From Hanleya hanleyi (lineage: Eukaryota; Mollusca; Polyplacophora; Lepidopleurida; Hanleyidae), in the NCBI GenBank assembly GCA_036873755.1, contig JAVTVY010033758.1:1-64000 (forward strand): a stretch of 64,000 nt of DNA, in the 5' to 3' direction. The translations under genes were made by a program, and so were the position numbers. The notes beneath the pieces are model-generated. The model did not search any database. It worked only from the letters and a program-made list of their open reading frames with translations, and was not told the DNA's origin. Positions 1-13,129 of this stretch are shown here, one piece after another (position 1 is the first letter of the stretch; each line of letters begins with the position of its first letter).

Positions 1-1140
1 ATAGTCGCAATATCTTATTTTTGTAAATACCGGGTATAGGTCATAAGTGGATTTGAGTTCGTCGTTGATTGCATTATCAGAATGATTACGGCACAGACTT
101 GATAGAGGTGTGAATGGGCGCATGGCGATAACCCAGAACAGCTTAGCCCTCCAGCCGAGAATTTCTAGGTTAATTAAGGTGAAAAATAGTGTAATTAAAT
201 ATGTATATTTTGTTATAGTAAAACATACATTAGGAAAGGGTATCCATTCATGTTTTGGCACAGTTTTTAAACTATTGAGATGTGAATAAGTTCAAAAAAT
301 CACCATCAAGTTAATTTTATTTATTATAAGAATATTGGCGGCAGTGATTTCATATTTATATCAAATACATATCTTTTTGATTGAATCGCATATAACGGTT
401 GGATTCGCATATGTACAATACTTTTTATTTTAATTTTATATTTTGATAAATGAACTATGAATGATTCCAAAGGGAAGCTCAAGCCAAAAACCAACTGAAT
501 ATTATATAATTTCATCTCTTACTGGATTAACCAGTTTTGAAATTTTTTACAAATAGCCCGCGCTATATATTAATAATTAAGTGCTTGCGAAGACTCAAAA
601 GCCCCGTATGACAATGTTATATTCAATACAGCGCCATCTATCTAGACAAGGAAAATGGTGATCGTAGGACAAAAAACCACGCGTACAGCGAAAATCTGAT
701 GAATCAACTCAAAATTTCAGCCCGCACAGATGCCAAAAACGTTCACGAAAAATACTACACAAGAAATCTGGAATAATACCAGCTTTAAAACACAGAAATA
801 CCCAAAATAATAGACGAAATTGCAAGTGCAAATGACCCAATCTGACCATATCCGGGCCTGCGTCCCGTACAATATATATGTAAATATGAAGTTATAATTA
901 TATGCATAACCATTATTCCTATGTATATATATAGATATTTTTTTTCAATTTCTTTCAATATCCCCATCGTATCTATATAACCGCCAAATGTACAAAAACA
1001 CGCTATAGTTTTACACTAGGCAAAGAATGGAAAAGGAAGAAGAAAAAATGATCGAACTTTATATAGTCTGACTGAAGTGTTAGAAACTCGAACGTGTATG
1101 CGGGTCAGTCAGGCTGAACCAATGGTGTACTACTTTCGGC
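1..1140. other. AT-rich DNA, no gene recognised
   Basis: I see no coding match, RNA gene or clear repeat here. Open frames are at most about 60 codons and look random in AT-rich sequence. Confidence 0.5.
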
Positions 1141-1410
1141 TATAATCCTCAATCGTTTTTTTTTCAATCGTTTATATTTTCTCGATTAAAAAGCGATTGA
1201 ATCGCGATATCGCTTTTTATTCGCGAGAATTTTCTCGATTGAAAAACGATTGCCAACAGAAAAAAACCCATTCGAACAGCAATCGCGAATGAATCGTTTA
1301 TTTTGGAGAAAAAAACCCATTCCCTCGCGCCTTGGAAAATCGCGACTTCGAGAATATTAGACGAAATAAACGATTCATTCGCGAACGATAATTGGAAACG
1401 GTGCCTTATT
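1140..1410. repeat. Palindrome-rich AT segment with 21-bp perfect inverted repeat
   Basis: The stretch is built from variants of CGATTGAATCG-like palindromes. Arms at 1283-1303 and 1364-1384 are exact reverse complements over 21 bases, separated by about 60 bases. A second hairpin lies just upstream, where AAAAAGCGAT near 1190 faces ATCGCTTTTT near 1210. The structure resembles the core of a short non-autonomous DNA transposon. I could not see a target-site duplication, so the family is unassigned. Confidence 0.5.
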
Positions 1411-1545
1411 TTTGGGCTATTTCAGCTATAGCTGGCAGAGCCCGTGGATTACATATTCTTCTTCTCCTCCCGACTTTCCTTATTTAATTTCTTAACTTTT
1501 TAACAAATTGTCGGGTTTTTTCTCGCATTTCATGCTGATCTGGCG

Positions 1546-1715
1546 CACCAACATTGAGGTCAATAGGGCAAAGGATTTGATGAGTGGATACGTTAGTGAG
1601 AGGCGATATATCAAAGGTTTTGGTGAGTTTTTGCACCAAAATTGAGGTCATTGGTTCAAAGGATTTGTGGGTGAATACGTTAGTGAGGGGCGATATATCA
1701 GCAGATACGCTGAGG
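1546..1715. repeat. Two-copy 88-bp tandem duplication
   Basis: CACCAACATTGAGGTCA at 1546 recurs as CACCAAAATTGAGGTCA at 1634. The following bases also repeat (CGTTAGTGAG, GGCGATATATCA), giving a period of about 88. The copies differ at several positions. Degenerate AGGTCA/TGACC-containing sequence of similar flavour continues to about 2230, suggesting an older, decayed tandem array. Confidence 0.6.
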
Positions 1716-2229
1716 AGTGGTAATATGACGAGTAGCAGCATTAAGGTCAAATGACAAAAGTCAAGGTTACGGTGACCCAAATATCCAGAAACAAATTTAC
1801 AAGTCAATTTAGGTCAATGGATACTTGCAAATGATAAGCGAGGTATAAAAATTGAGGTCAAAGATCAAGGTCATTGTGACCAAAATATCAGGAAATGATT
1901 AAAATCGACTATTATGGTGGGTGGAAGTGTTAGAGTGAAACGCTATGTCATGTATTATTACCGAAGACAAGGGTTCAATGGTCTAGACCGAGATCGCCCA
2001 ATCAGGTGTGAAATTTAATCAAACTTCAGAAATACCTCAAGCTTATGGCAAACAAGACAGCTATTGAGGTTGAAAGATCGAAGTCATTCTGGACAAATAA
2101 TTAGGATTTCATTGAAAATCTCTATTTCGTTTGCACATGGAAATCATCTAATTGAGGGAGGCGTTGTTTCGGGTAGAAAGTTTTGGTTCAAAAGGTCATG
2201 CTCAAGGTCACTGGCCACCAACAACTGAT

Positions 2230-5200
2230 TAAAACATGAGAAGCATGAAAGACTCGTGCATTTACTTCTAACTGACATAACCCATAGTGCATATTTGTCT
2301 CTTAGTTCATCGCATGTGTCTATACGTTTCTTTGGTATGTCACGATTGATTGTGAAGGTACAATGTACGTCTGAACGTCTGACGCAAATCATTCATAAAG
2401 AGAACCCATTTTTTACAAACGCTCGCGTTTGGCATTGACTAGTCTGAATGTGCCACGATGATCTTTTCACCTGCCTGAGTAATGCAATCGTGTAATTGCA
2501 GTATATCGGATGGAACATGAATCACATGAAGTGTCTGTGTAACGTCCATGATTGTAATCATGATGTTCCACATGGGTCACCAGCACTTCGAGACAAACCG
2601 AATATAACGATATACAGATTGGTGTAGTAGTTAACGGAGTGAACAGACCCTATCTCTGCGAGCAATGATAACGTTAAAAATACGAAAAAACTATGTTAAA
2701 ATCATCCTGCTTTTCTTTCCACATCACAGGATGCGAACGCAAATCGATATGTTCATTTGATTTTGCACTCTGACTAATCATAATCTGTGTTATTTCATTA
2801 GATTCGCAGATGCCCTTGCCATTTGTACTTATCGTCTGGCCTACTGAACATGACACCATACTGACAGAGACGTTTGATTGTTGGCTGACACGTTACAGCA
2901 CGTGTCGGCGAATTGTGTTATCAGCGAATATTAAATTTCGGGACTCCTTTTCCGTGTACTAGTTAAAGCCATCACCTGTCCCGTGCGTCGTTTTCCTCAA
3001 ATATGTGTAAACATGAAAACGAGTTCTCATTCACACTCACTTTCTGAGAAACCAGACATTGTCAACCTATTACAACTTCGTTCGATGAATAGCTTGATAT
3101 TCATATATTCTCGAAAGTTTTCGATTGCATTCCGATTCCGGGAGTCAAGGGTTCGACCGAAGCAAACACCAGAAATAATAGTGTCTATAAATTGATGCTG
3201 ACAGAAATAATTATCCCACGGTGAAATATTATCGGAAAGCAATGCAAACTATGCCAGGTTTCGTGTAGATCGGTGCAGCGAGTCAGGATCTTTGATAGTT
3301 AGACGATGATAACCACAAAAGCTCAGAAACAGTTCGTATAAAACCAGATGACCCTATGTAGTTTCACGCTACTCGAACATCTTCAAATAGAATATCTCGC
3401 TAAAGTACATTACTTTCAGTATTCTCTCGGCGTCCATAAAAACGAAGTCATGGTAACGATTTACTGGGGATAAACTCAAATTTGAAGTTAAAACAGCAAC
3501 GATTCATGGTCAACCATAGTACCACCAACTCGGTATATCTATCCATTTGGTAATATTTGGAGTAAATAAAAATGACTTAAGCACAGATTAATAGTACTTT
3601 CTTGAACAAACCCTTTTATTCTTACGCTACACACACGCTAACTTCACGCTACGTGCACTCACTAGAACACACAACTATGTCCTAATATCAACTACTTCCT
3701 TGTCAGTCAATTCGTGATGAAAGAATGCAGTGTAGTTTATAGCTCACATATGGAGAATATTACTCTCGTCATGATAACAGTAACACGATACCATTTACCT
3801 GTCGTGTTAACCTCCCCATTCGACTAAATAACAGCACGGAATGTGGTGCTGCACCCCTTCAGTCATGTGAGGTCAGCGGCGTCAATGAGAGGGAAAATAA
3901 CGTTTTCTCACTTCAACGATGGGCTTGTCAGCGAACAAACAGATGTAAGCTCAGGGCCAGCTGAGGTCAGCTGGGTGTACGTACTAATATGTTAATATGA
4001 GAATTGAATTGATCCTGAAACAAATTGGAAATCGTGAAAAGGAGACTTTTTCCCTAATGTTTTGATGGTATAAACAATCTGTCCCTTAGCACGCATTCCG
4101 ACGATAACATCGGTGCAGTGAATTTTTACGAGGTGCTCAAGGAGCGATCTAATCTTCACTCCACAGATCCCGCTTGTCACTATAACTGAAATCACGTTGA
4201 GCCCCCACTACACCGACCCAATTCCACATTTTTGTAATAAACTACATTACGTAGCTCTAGGTGAATTGCAGCTCAAGAGCACACTTGAAATAGTACAAAT
4301 GCTGACGGATGTGCGAAAACTCGCGTTATCACAAAAACAATCTTCAATCATTCAAGATGAACGTGCATATGCCTGATCTGAAATGACCTATTTCAAAGAA
4401 CAAACGATCACTAGTTTTGCTACTGTTGCTTGTGCATTTATCAGCTATGTACTATTACAAAGTGAACAGAATTGTTTATAATTGTACATAATCGCAGGGC
4501 GAGCCTTGGTCTCCTCCAGGCTATGAGAAGATATGTCCTTTTTTTTTATCGGAGATAGGTTTTGAAGGAATCAAATTGACGAAGAGCTGAAGGTCGCGAT
4601 TCAATGGCGGAATTTGAAAGTTATAGGCTTAGTACATCAGATCGTGTGTTTGTACTAGACCGTTTCATGTAAGAAATTGAGTTATAAGGTATACTAAACG
4701 TATAATAAACTTGAAAATCACTCCCACAGTTACTGAAATCATTGTAACCCCGTATCGATTTACGGAGCTAATGCTATCAGCATATGTACGTCCTTATTCA
4801 ACCAGAACGACCATAACTCTCTGGTCACTAACCCGAGCCTTCTCGACAAACATACAAAGAGATCATATCAATCCTGAGCACTACTACTGCTTCAGTTGTC
4901 GATACCATACTTTGGTTTGATGTGAAATCGAGATCACCATGTGAGTTAGACATCGCCTTCGCACTAAGTACATGGATTCCATATTCCGTTATCGTAGTCC
5001 TATGCATCGATTCCGCAAATCCCTTCTGCTCAACTTATAATGAAATATGGCTTCGCGTTAACTGACTCACTTCCTCCTAATAATTCAACACGACGTTCGT
5101 ATTCGTCCTCTAAGAAATTGTTGCCTATACTCAGATTACACTACTCTCTCCAAGAACTGGACAAAATCGATGGCTGGACGTTCACTTTAATATCCAGAGG

Positions 5201-6230
5201 CAAGGTCATCTCATTCTGATACTGTTTGTATGGCACATCTCTTTAATGACATGGTTCAAGGTACTGGTGTTCGAGAAATACCCATCGAGAAGTGACACAT
5301 CCGCAGCCTTGTGGAATTTCTGTAACCCTCTTCGGCTTTCAACATTACGAGAGTTGAAATAATAATCGACGTTAAGAACTTTGGGTGGTAGAACATTGGA
5401 TTTTTGCAAGTTGTGTGAATGTGAGAAGTAACTGCCTAGCTGGCTGGTCACAGTTAACTTTACTGAACCCCAACTGTTGATACATAATATGAGGACAAAT
5501 GCCTCTCGCAATCACTCAAATGATACTTTAATTCAACATCATTTTTTTTGAACAAATATATATTCCAGTTACTGCTACCATTTACATCATTGGACCAGGG
5601 GATTTAACGGTTCCGCAACAAACAAGGAGATCCCGAACTCAATTTTATAGTAGTCGTCGACATCCACGAACTGAGATGGAAAACCCTATGATATGCCACC
5701 AAGACATCGATTTAACACTAAGGGCTTGGACTTTTTAATTCAGTTACGCTAATTATTCCAGCCCATCCGCGAAACCCATTATCTGCCTTACAAATAAGTT
5801 GCAGAACAGATCTGGCATCAACGTAATTAAATTGTGCGTTAACCGAACCATCTAAAAAGTTATTTCACATAGTTGCGATTCGTTTCCTTGTATTAACTTG
5901 ATTGTAACAGTTATTTAACAACCGCGAAACGTTTCTCACGGAAAGGGGTATTTCTTCCAACCACTCATAACGATATATCAAACGAGAATTGAGCTCCAAA
6001 AACGCATAAAACACCTTTCACAGCTATATCCGTGGCTTGTTCCAGAAGCTGATCCACCAAACTTCTTTCAATCCTATTATTGAGGGCCCTTCAGGACGAA
6101 AAAGCATTTTGGGAAAGGTATTTGCGCCACTATTTCTAAACACTGTGGCGTTGAATATATGTGGACATTGTATTTTATAAAAATCAAACATTCTTTACCG
6201 AATCTACATGAGATTTCTCGACTCTCTGCA
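2230..6230. other. No gene recognised; contains diverged duplicate pieces
   Basis: No convincing ORF or RNA gene. Bases 2690-2870 align by eye with 14530-14710 (shared TGTTAAAATC, GATTTTGC- and ATCGAT-type blocks in the same order). Bases 3675-3720 resemble 18340-18390 (shared CAACTACTT and TTGTCAGT blocks). These fragments suggest old segmental duplication rather than genes. Confidence 0.4.
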
Positions 6231-6714
6231 CAAGCCCTCATCCGACTTTTAGTTTATCATATTGGGGTCATTTTGAACCTATTTGCATAACCTCCCAACC
6301 AGTGGATCATGGGTAAATTCAAAATGGCGACCATGTGGGGTACGTACCAGAAAAGAGATGTTTTCGTCATATTTCTTCAAAATTCCTGCATTCTGCGAGG
6401 AAAAGTGAGAAAAGGCTATTTTATTTCACATTAGATTATCATTTGCTAATTTATTATGCAGTTATTGCCATGAAAATACACAAATAAAAAATTACAAAAA
6501 TACTGCCGAAAAATAGTCCAAAAAATGTCTTTTTGAAAATGACGTAACCGTGACGTCATCATGGAGACCATCTCGGATTTTTTTGGTTCATTTTCTAGTA
6601 GACCTTGACCCAAAGATATAGCGTGGTAAGTTTCAGCATTCTAGACTTAGGGTTAGAGAAAATCTATAGGGATGCTACGGTACACCCCAAATTGCCTAGG
6701 CCAGATAGGGTTAA
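6230..6714 (+). mobile_element. TTAA MITE copy 1 (5' truncated)
   Basis: This copy shares with the other family members, in the same order, an AGTTTATCATATTGGGGTCA block, ATTTGCATAACC, ATCATGGGTAAATTCAAAATGG and TGACGTCATC. It ends with the family 3' terminus CCAGATAGGGTTAA at 6701-6714. The 5' terminal inverted repeat is not recognisable, so the left edge is approximate. No ORF is present, so it is non-autonomous. Confidence 0.8.
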
Positions 6715-6816
6715 TGGTATCGGTTTTCAAGAAAACTGATCGCCGACATATTCAGAAGCGATAAAGCATTCTGTAGCTCTACTACATACAATGGATATCA
6801 TTCATAGGATGTTTCT

Positions 6817-7290
6817 TTGTTTATAGAGTTGCTTGTATGTCTCGTTAATAATATCTACGTGAAATTTGGCAACACTATACATGTATACCAAGAACATTTC
6901 GGTATTCCTATGGTTACTAATTGTGCACCCCTTTCAGCTGACCTTTATCTGTTCTCTTTTGAATACGACTATATGCAGGCGGTTACAAGAAACGATCGTT
7001 TCAAAGCCTGTTCCTTCTCATTCACGATCTTTTCGATGTGGATATTCGCTAAATATATGACACAGTGAAGGTTATATATCCAACTACACTGGATTTGAAG
7101 GAAACTACAGAATACCGGAAAAGCAAACACACAAACAAAGAAATAAACAAACGCTGAAATGTATATTAACGAAGAAAGTTTCAAAAAGAGAATTGCCCTA
7201 TTTTTGTTTGATTATAAACTTCCCCTTTACGTTTTACAGAAAGGATATACAAGGGCTGCGTTCGATATATTAACTATACCCATTTTTGAA
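6817..7290 (+). pseudogene. Reverse-transcriptase-like retroelement fragment, decayed
   Basis: The translation contains GIPMVTNCAPLSADLYLFSF at about 6900-6960. This matches, from family memory, a conserved block (GIPMGTNCAPL-ADLFL) of invertebrate retroelement reverse transcriptases. Downstream, in another frame near 7068-7110, VIYPTTLDLKETTE matches the expected next block. Where the catalytic YIDD motif should lie (about 7025-7060) the sequence is frameshifted and shortened, and the Asp pair is not seen. The fragment therefore cannot encode a working polymerase. Whether the parent is LINE- or Penelope-type cannot be decided from this piece. Confidence 0.65.
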
Positions 7291-7479
7291 TTTTCTGCAT
7301 TAATCTGATCAAATACATAAAATCAAAAGCAAGCATTCATCATATCTATGTGGGCGCTATTCTGTTGCAAAGTGTTCTACCACATTAAACAATCTACGGT
7401 TAGTTGCTAGTTCCAATGGATACTTCAGCTTGTACATACCATTTTCTGATATAATTCATGTCAACGTATAGCTGAAGGT

Positions 7480-9300
7480 GAGGTTACCTTCGTCATGACG
7501 GTGGTTACCCATTCAATATCGGTTTATGGATGAAATGCGCCTTCGGTTGGCTATAGGATACAATTCAAATATTTCCACTGCTATATCCGGACGATAGGAG
7601 AAATATTTAAGACTGTATGGCAATAATATATATGATAGGATTGACCGAAGAGATGAACAAGATAGCTCAGTGCTAGGTGAAGCGTAGCTGAACAGCGATG
7701 TTTATGTCTTATTGTGGGATCTATAAGAAAAAGATATGCAAGTACATGAAAAGAACCGATAGCTAGACTATTTAGTCGATATTTTCAGCCAATGTCATAT
7801 CATTTTTGGGATTATTCGATGTCTTTTAAACAAAAACGTCCATTAGTTTCATGAACCATGTGAAATCGCAGACGTCGGTACCACCTCTGTAGAATTTATG
7901 TGTGATATTGTTAGCCTATAAAAATGATACAAAACTTTCAACATAACTGAAATGGTGGTTTTACTTGTTGAAATTCGCGAATTAAACAAAATGTTTAATT
8001 GAAGGAAACATTGTATATATGTTCAATATAGAGAAGATGTGTCCTTCAGATGTTGTTTGCTAATTTTTTTTACCTCATTAGCTAGATCCATTTACGTCAA
8101 TGTTCTATAATGGATATAAAGGAGGTTCGTAACAACCACCCAGATGAGTATATTCGAGCAATTTAGAGCGAACATGGAACTTCTGGAGTCAATACGAATT
8201 TGAGTTGCTGTTTCTGTTCATTCGACGTAGCCACATTTAGTTGATTATTGGTAGAGGGCGATTGGGAAGCTCTTCGACATACATGACTCTAAATCAGTCC
8301 CGAACTGCCTGCCGTTTGAATCCATACTGTGAGCCAGGACAAACATCGATTTGGCACAATACAAGCGTGATGTTTTGGTCTCCTTCATCTTCAGTTCGGT
8401 TCATCTGCCTGGCAGCTAAACATTGGCATAGGTGTGTGTCTTCAGGATGAATAATTACAATAAACACAACATGAGTTTGGCGCTCACCTCCATCAAGCTT
8501 CTTTTTACATGACTAGGTGTGTTTAAATGTTTTATGGGTTTATGGGTGTATAACTGTTCCAGATGAAGGCGGTATGTGTCTATGTAAGCTTCAGATCGGA
8601 TATTCGAGAAGCAGCGCCCCGCCACTAAGATTGAACGAGTCGATTCTTATTGTTCTTGTGATACTGCTAATACCAAGAAAGACACCAAGTTATAGACTGG
8701 AGACTTGATCATTCAGCTTGATCTTTGTGGATAGTAGTCTATCTCAGTTGCCCATCTTTACATTCAGAAATTTAGTTGATAACAATTCTATTGTTATACT
8801 TTACTGTAAAAAAAAAATGAAAAAAAAAATGATTGGGGGATCCAAAATCCATAAATCTATGTAGCTATGTTAAACTTTGTTAGGTAACACAAGCTAGCTG
8901 AACAAACGTGAAGAATATCTAACTCGACGCCCTTAAATCGCATGTATCGTTACCTGTGTGTGTATCAGTTTGTGTATGGAATTTGAGATCAATCTCGCGG
9001 ATCTCGTTTTTACATGAAGAAAATTTCGAGGCTGTGGAGGAAGTATTTTAATCAGTACGTCATGTCTAATGATAATGTATCATCGGATACAGCCGAGCAA
9101 TCTGATCTTCATTCATGGTTATTTCCTTCCCTGTTATATTGAATATGACTGGTGATATGAAATTCATGAGATTCTGACTCAATCACTTCAGCTGACTTAT
9201 TGACATATTTGTCTGATAATTAAACTGATTGGGGAGGGCTTGCTGAACAATAACGTCAGATTCCGGCGTTTGTACATCAAGGGTATGTGTGCCTACTCCT
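7480..9300. repeat. Diverged segmental duplicate, copy C (pairs with copy D)
   Basis: Colinear blocks are shared with 9830-12400: GCTATATCCGGACGAT (7580) with GCTATATATCCGGACGAT (9891); GAAAAGAACCGATAGCTAGA (7748) with a near match at 11398; ACCATGTGAAATCGCAGA (7855) with the same at 11513; GGCGATTGGGAAGCTCTTCG (8258) with 11892; AACATCGATTTGGCACAATA (8343) with 11979. Spacing differs because copy D carries inserted satellite DNA. No gene is recognised inside. Edges are approximate. Confidence 0.75.
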
Positions 9301-9477
9301 TAAAATCTTGGAATTATTCTTGTGAATTGATTAAATCTATTTCAACGAATAAGACATTTCTTTCTCCATGTTCAGAATACTTATCGGAATAGAAGATTGT
9401 GTTCAATATCCTAACTACTCGTCTTCGGAGGATCTGTATTAATCTAAACTCAAGATTCACTGTGGTCTGCCCAAATA

Positions 9478-9660
9478 CATAAAATCCAAAGGAACCGTCC
9501 ATCAGCTTTTTGGGCCTGTTGTGGAACTCCACGTGGCCGCCATTTGTATTTGCCCATGATCCTCTAGTCGGGGGGTTAAAATGACCCAAATATAATAAAC
9601 TACAACGTCAGGAAAAAGTTTGGTACGGGGGCCATAATGGCCCCCCCAGTCCTGGTAGGT
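9478..9660 (-). mobile_element. TTAA MITE fragment, minus strand
   Basis: Read on the minus strand, this contains CTACCAGGACTGGGGGGGCC and CCATTATGGCCCC, like the family's left end. They are followed by GGTCATTTTAA, GAGGATCATGGG and ATGGCGGCCACGTGGAGT, like its internal blocks. Both terminal TTAA sites are lost. It is a short internal and left-end remnant. Confidence 0.6.
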
Positions 9661-10129
9661 TTGAGTGGAAGGTCTATATGTAATCGACGTCTGATGCAAA
9701 GAGAGTTTCACTGTGGACAATATGCTATTGCTATTGCTGAAGGTAGCATGCATGTGAGCAATCGCGCCCATTCAAAATGACACAAATGAAATGACAACAT
9801 TCTTTCCATAACCATTTTATGAATGAACTGATACAAGAAAAGGATTCACATCTTCGATTGGTTACAGGATGCAATGTAATAACTCCTATGGCTATATATC
9901 CGGACGATGGAAGAAATAGTTTAAACAGTATGGCATTAGTGTATATAAGATAGTATAGGCTCGACAGAAGAATTTAAAGAAAACTTGCTTGGAATAAGCT
10001 ACGTAGCATTCTTGATATCGCTTCTTGTCCGAATCATTCGAATTATTGTCCCCCGCTACTTAGTAGGGGGGGGGAGGGGGGGGACTTAGAAACACCGGTG
10101 TCCGTAATTCCGTGATTCCGTAATTCCGT

Positions 10130-11100
10130 AAGATTTTCTTGTCCGGACAATAACTCGTGAATGATTCAACCGATCAACTTCAAACTTGGGGTGTGCCTTG
10201 ACATCGGCGAGAGGACGGTTGGGATTGTTTTTCAGCAATGTGCGTAATCCAATATGGCCGCCGTCAGCCATTTTGGATTATAAGCAGTTCGATCTTAGAT
10301 TTTCTTGTCCGGACAATAACTCGTGAACGATTTAACCGATCAACTTCAAACTTGGGGTGTGCCTTGACATTGGTGAGAGGGCGGTTGGGATTGTTTTTCA
10401 GCAATGTGCGTAATCAAATATGGCCGCCGTCAGCCATTTTGGATTATATGCAGTTGGATCGTAGATTTTGTTGTCCGGACAATAACTCGTGAACGATTTA
10501 ACCGATCAACTTCAAACTTGGGGTATGCCTTGACATTGGTGAGAGGGCGGTTGGGATTGTTTTTCAGCAATGTGCGTAATCTAATATGGCCGCCGTCAGC
10601 CATATTGGATTATAAGCAATTGGATCTTAGATTTTCTTGTCCGGACAATAACTCGTGAATGATTTAACCGATCAACTTCAAACTTTGGGTGTGCCTTGAC
10701 ATTGGTGAGAGGACGGTTGGGATTGTTTTTCAGCAATGTGCGTAATTTAATATGGCCGCCGTCAGCCATATTGGATTATAAGCAGTTGGATCTTGTCTGG
10801 ACAATAACCCGAGAACGATTCAACCGATCTACTTCATACCTGGGGAGTGCCTTGACATTGTTGAGAGGAGGATTAGGATTGTTTTTCAAGGACGTGCTTA
10901 ATCCAATATGGCCACCATCGGCCATACTGGATTTCATTGGATTTTAAGCAGTTTAATCTTGTCCGGACAATAGCTGGAGTACGATTCCACTGATCTACTT
11001 CAAACTTGGGGAGTCCCTTGACCTTAGTGAGAGGACAGTCATGTATTATGTTTTTATGAATGTGCATAATCCAATATGGGTGCCATCCGCTGTATTAGAT
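10130..11100. repeat. 166-bp satellite, six monomers
   Basis: The anchor GTC(C/T)GGACAATAACTCG, or a close variant, occurs at 10141, 10307, 10473, 10639, 10795 and 10961. The spacing is 166, 166, 166, 156 and 166 bp. The first four monomers are very similar; the last two are more diverged. Each carries AATATGGCCGCCGTCAGCCAT and a GAGAGGACGGTTGGGATTG block. The first is preceded by a short CCGTAATTCCGTGATTCCG repeat. A period of 166 is not a multiple of three, so ORFs crossing it are not coding. Confidence 0.95.
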
Positions 11101-11171
11101 TATGTTAAGCTCATCAGCGATATCTTCATTTTCAAATCTCACTCTTATCAATGATATGAGATATCATCGAC

Positions 11172-11292
11172 AAAAAAAAATCGACCATAGCGGTCCATGG
11201 CCCCCGCAGCAGCAGCGCCAGTTATGGTGGATGTAATCCACCATAACTGGTGCTGCTAGCGGGGGACATGGACCTCTATGGTCGATTTTTTC
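11172..11292. repeat. Near-perfect hairpin (short inverted-repeat element)
   Basis: A left arm of about 55 bp (AAAAAATCGACCATAGCGGT onward) faces a right arm ending ATGGTCGATTTTTTCC, with a loop of only about 4 bases around 11234 (GTAA). Arms differ at a few positions. The centre contains AGTTATGGTGGAT and its complement. This is the form of a foldback MITE. It lies 70 bp beyond the end of the 166-bp satellite. Confidence 0.85.
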
Positions 11293-13129
11293 CTTTCAGG
11301 AACCGTTCAGTGTTGGATGAAGTCTAGCTCACCGCAAGATTCATGACTTATTGATGTCAAAAGATGTGTTGGTATACCCATTATTTACGCAAGTACGGGA
11401 AAAGAACCTATAGTTAGATTATGTAGTCGATGCTTTCTAGCAAAGCCAGATTACTCTCACATTTAAACAAAAGCGTCCATTAGTTCTGATGTTTGTAATA
11501 TTTTCTCTCGGACCATGTGAAATCGCAGAAGTTAATACCATATCTGAAGAAGTTATGTGCATATAATACTGTTAGTGTAAGGCATTGGCACTAAAACTAT
11601 CAACATAAGGTAGATTTAAAAAAAGTTGTTTCATTGGAGGAACACATGAGGATGCTCGCTCGAGAGTAGATTCTCTCCGGTGTTGTTCGGTTGAAAATAA
11701 ATCCCTACCTAGCTGGCTTTTTTCAATTACACCAATGCTCCTAGATAAAAAGAGGTTCCTAGCAATCACCGAGAAAGCAATGTCGAACGCACAGGTAATT
11801 TATCCGAGCGAAAACGGATTTGACTTGCTGATTCCACTGATATATAAGACGTTTCGATTCGTAGTAGTAAATTTGGTTGATTATTGGCAGTCGGCGATTG
11901 AGAAGCTCTTCGACCAACACGCCTTTTAATCAGTGTCGACAGCACCAATGACCTAGACTTGTAGGATGCGTCAGGACAGACATCGATTTAGGACAATATA
12001 AGCATGACATTATTTTGGTTTCCTATATCTCCCATTCCGATCAGTTGCCTGACAGTTCAACAATGAAATATGTTTATGTCTTCAGAACGATTCATTAAAA
12101 TAAACACAATATGTTTTTGGTGCCGGCCTCCTTGAAGCTTTTTTTACTTGATTAAACTTGGTTGCATGTTTTATGACTTTGGGGTGTATATGTGTTTCCT
12201 CGGAAAAGATGTTTGTGTCTATATCAGCATCAGATCTGACTTTCGAGAGGCAGTACGCCATCGTCAATCTTGGCCAAGTCGATACTTATTGGTCCAGAGA
12301 TATTATTAATTCCAAGAAAAACACTGAAAGTAGAACATTTGAGACTGATTTATGCTGTTAGCGCTTTTGTGGACACTAGTTTCTTTCACAGATACGCAGT
12401 GGTGCACAGTGGTGCCTTGATCAAGAATGAGGAATCCACCGTCATATTTCATTGTTCTTCCAAGAACAGAGATGGAGAGTGCAGAGTCCAAAATACCTCT
12501 GGGTATCAAGTCTGACAATAAGCAACTCACATTTCTAATAAACTCCCTGCAAATAAAAACGAGATAGCCGCTCTTCATATTTAGATATCGTTCGTTTAAA
12601 CGTCTGATGGGGTGATAGTCTCATGTCCTGTACATTATTTTCAAGGCTGAGGTACATGTACATGTATGTTACAATATCTATACAAGGGAATAATACCAAG
12701 GCCCGTTCAGCGCCTGGATTCGTGGGCATGTATAACTGGATTGGAGGTTTGTCTACTAATATTTTGACTCCTGTTATACAACGGTCAAAGATAACGAAAT
12801 TTGAGCCCTTCCTCACAATCTCGGGAATCTCGTTTTCACATGTTAGAAGCGGAAGAGAATTTGGAGACTGTGTAATGGAAGTATAATAATCAACACGCCT
12901 CACTTGACAGAAAAGAGCCTATACTCATAGTTATCCTATGAATTATCCATGGCAAACGACCATGTGGACAGTTTTTTGTGTTGGTATCGTGAGAGGCTAA
13001 GCTTTGGATGGTCCGCTGACTAAACATATCCGGTCTTACTGGACAAGCGATGATCCAAAGACATGCTTCCTTATATTCCACTAGATCTGTACTGTACCTG
13101 GTCTGTTTAGCACTAGACATAAGCATACC

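Noticed and set aside
1868..1882. Oestrogen-response-like palindrome AGGTCATTGTGACC
   Set aside because: It lies in degenerate AGGTCA-containing tandem repeat and no gene is nearby. Chance within a repeat explains it.
10238..10947. Series of similar 84-codon ORFs
   Set aside because: They repeat with the 166-bp satellite and shift frame from unit to unit, so they are not coding.
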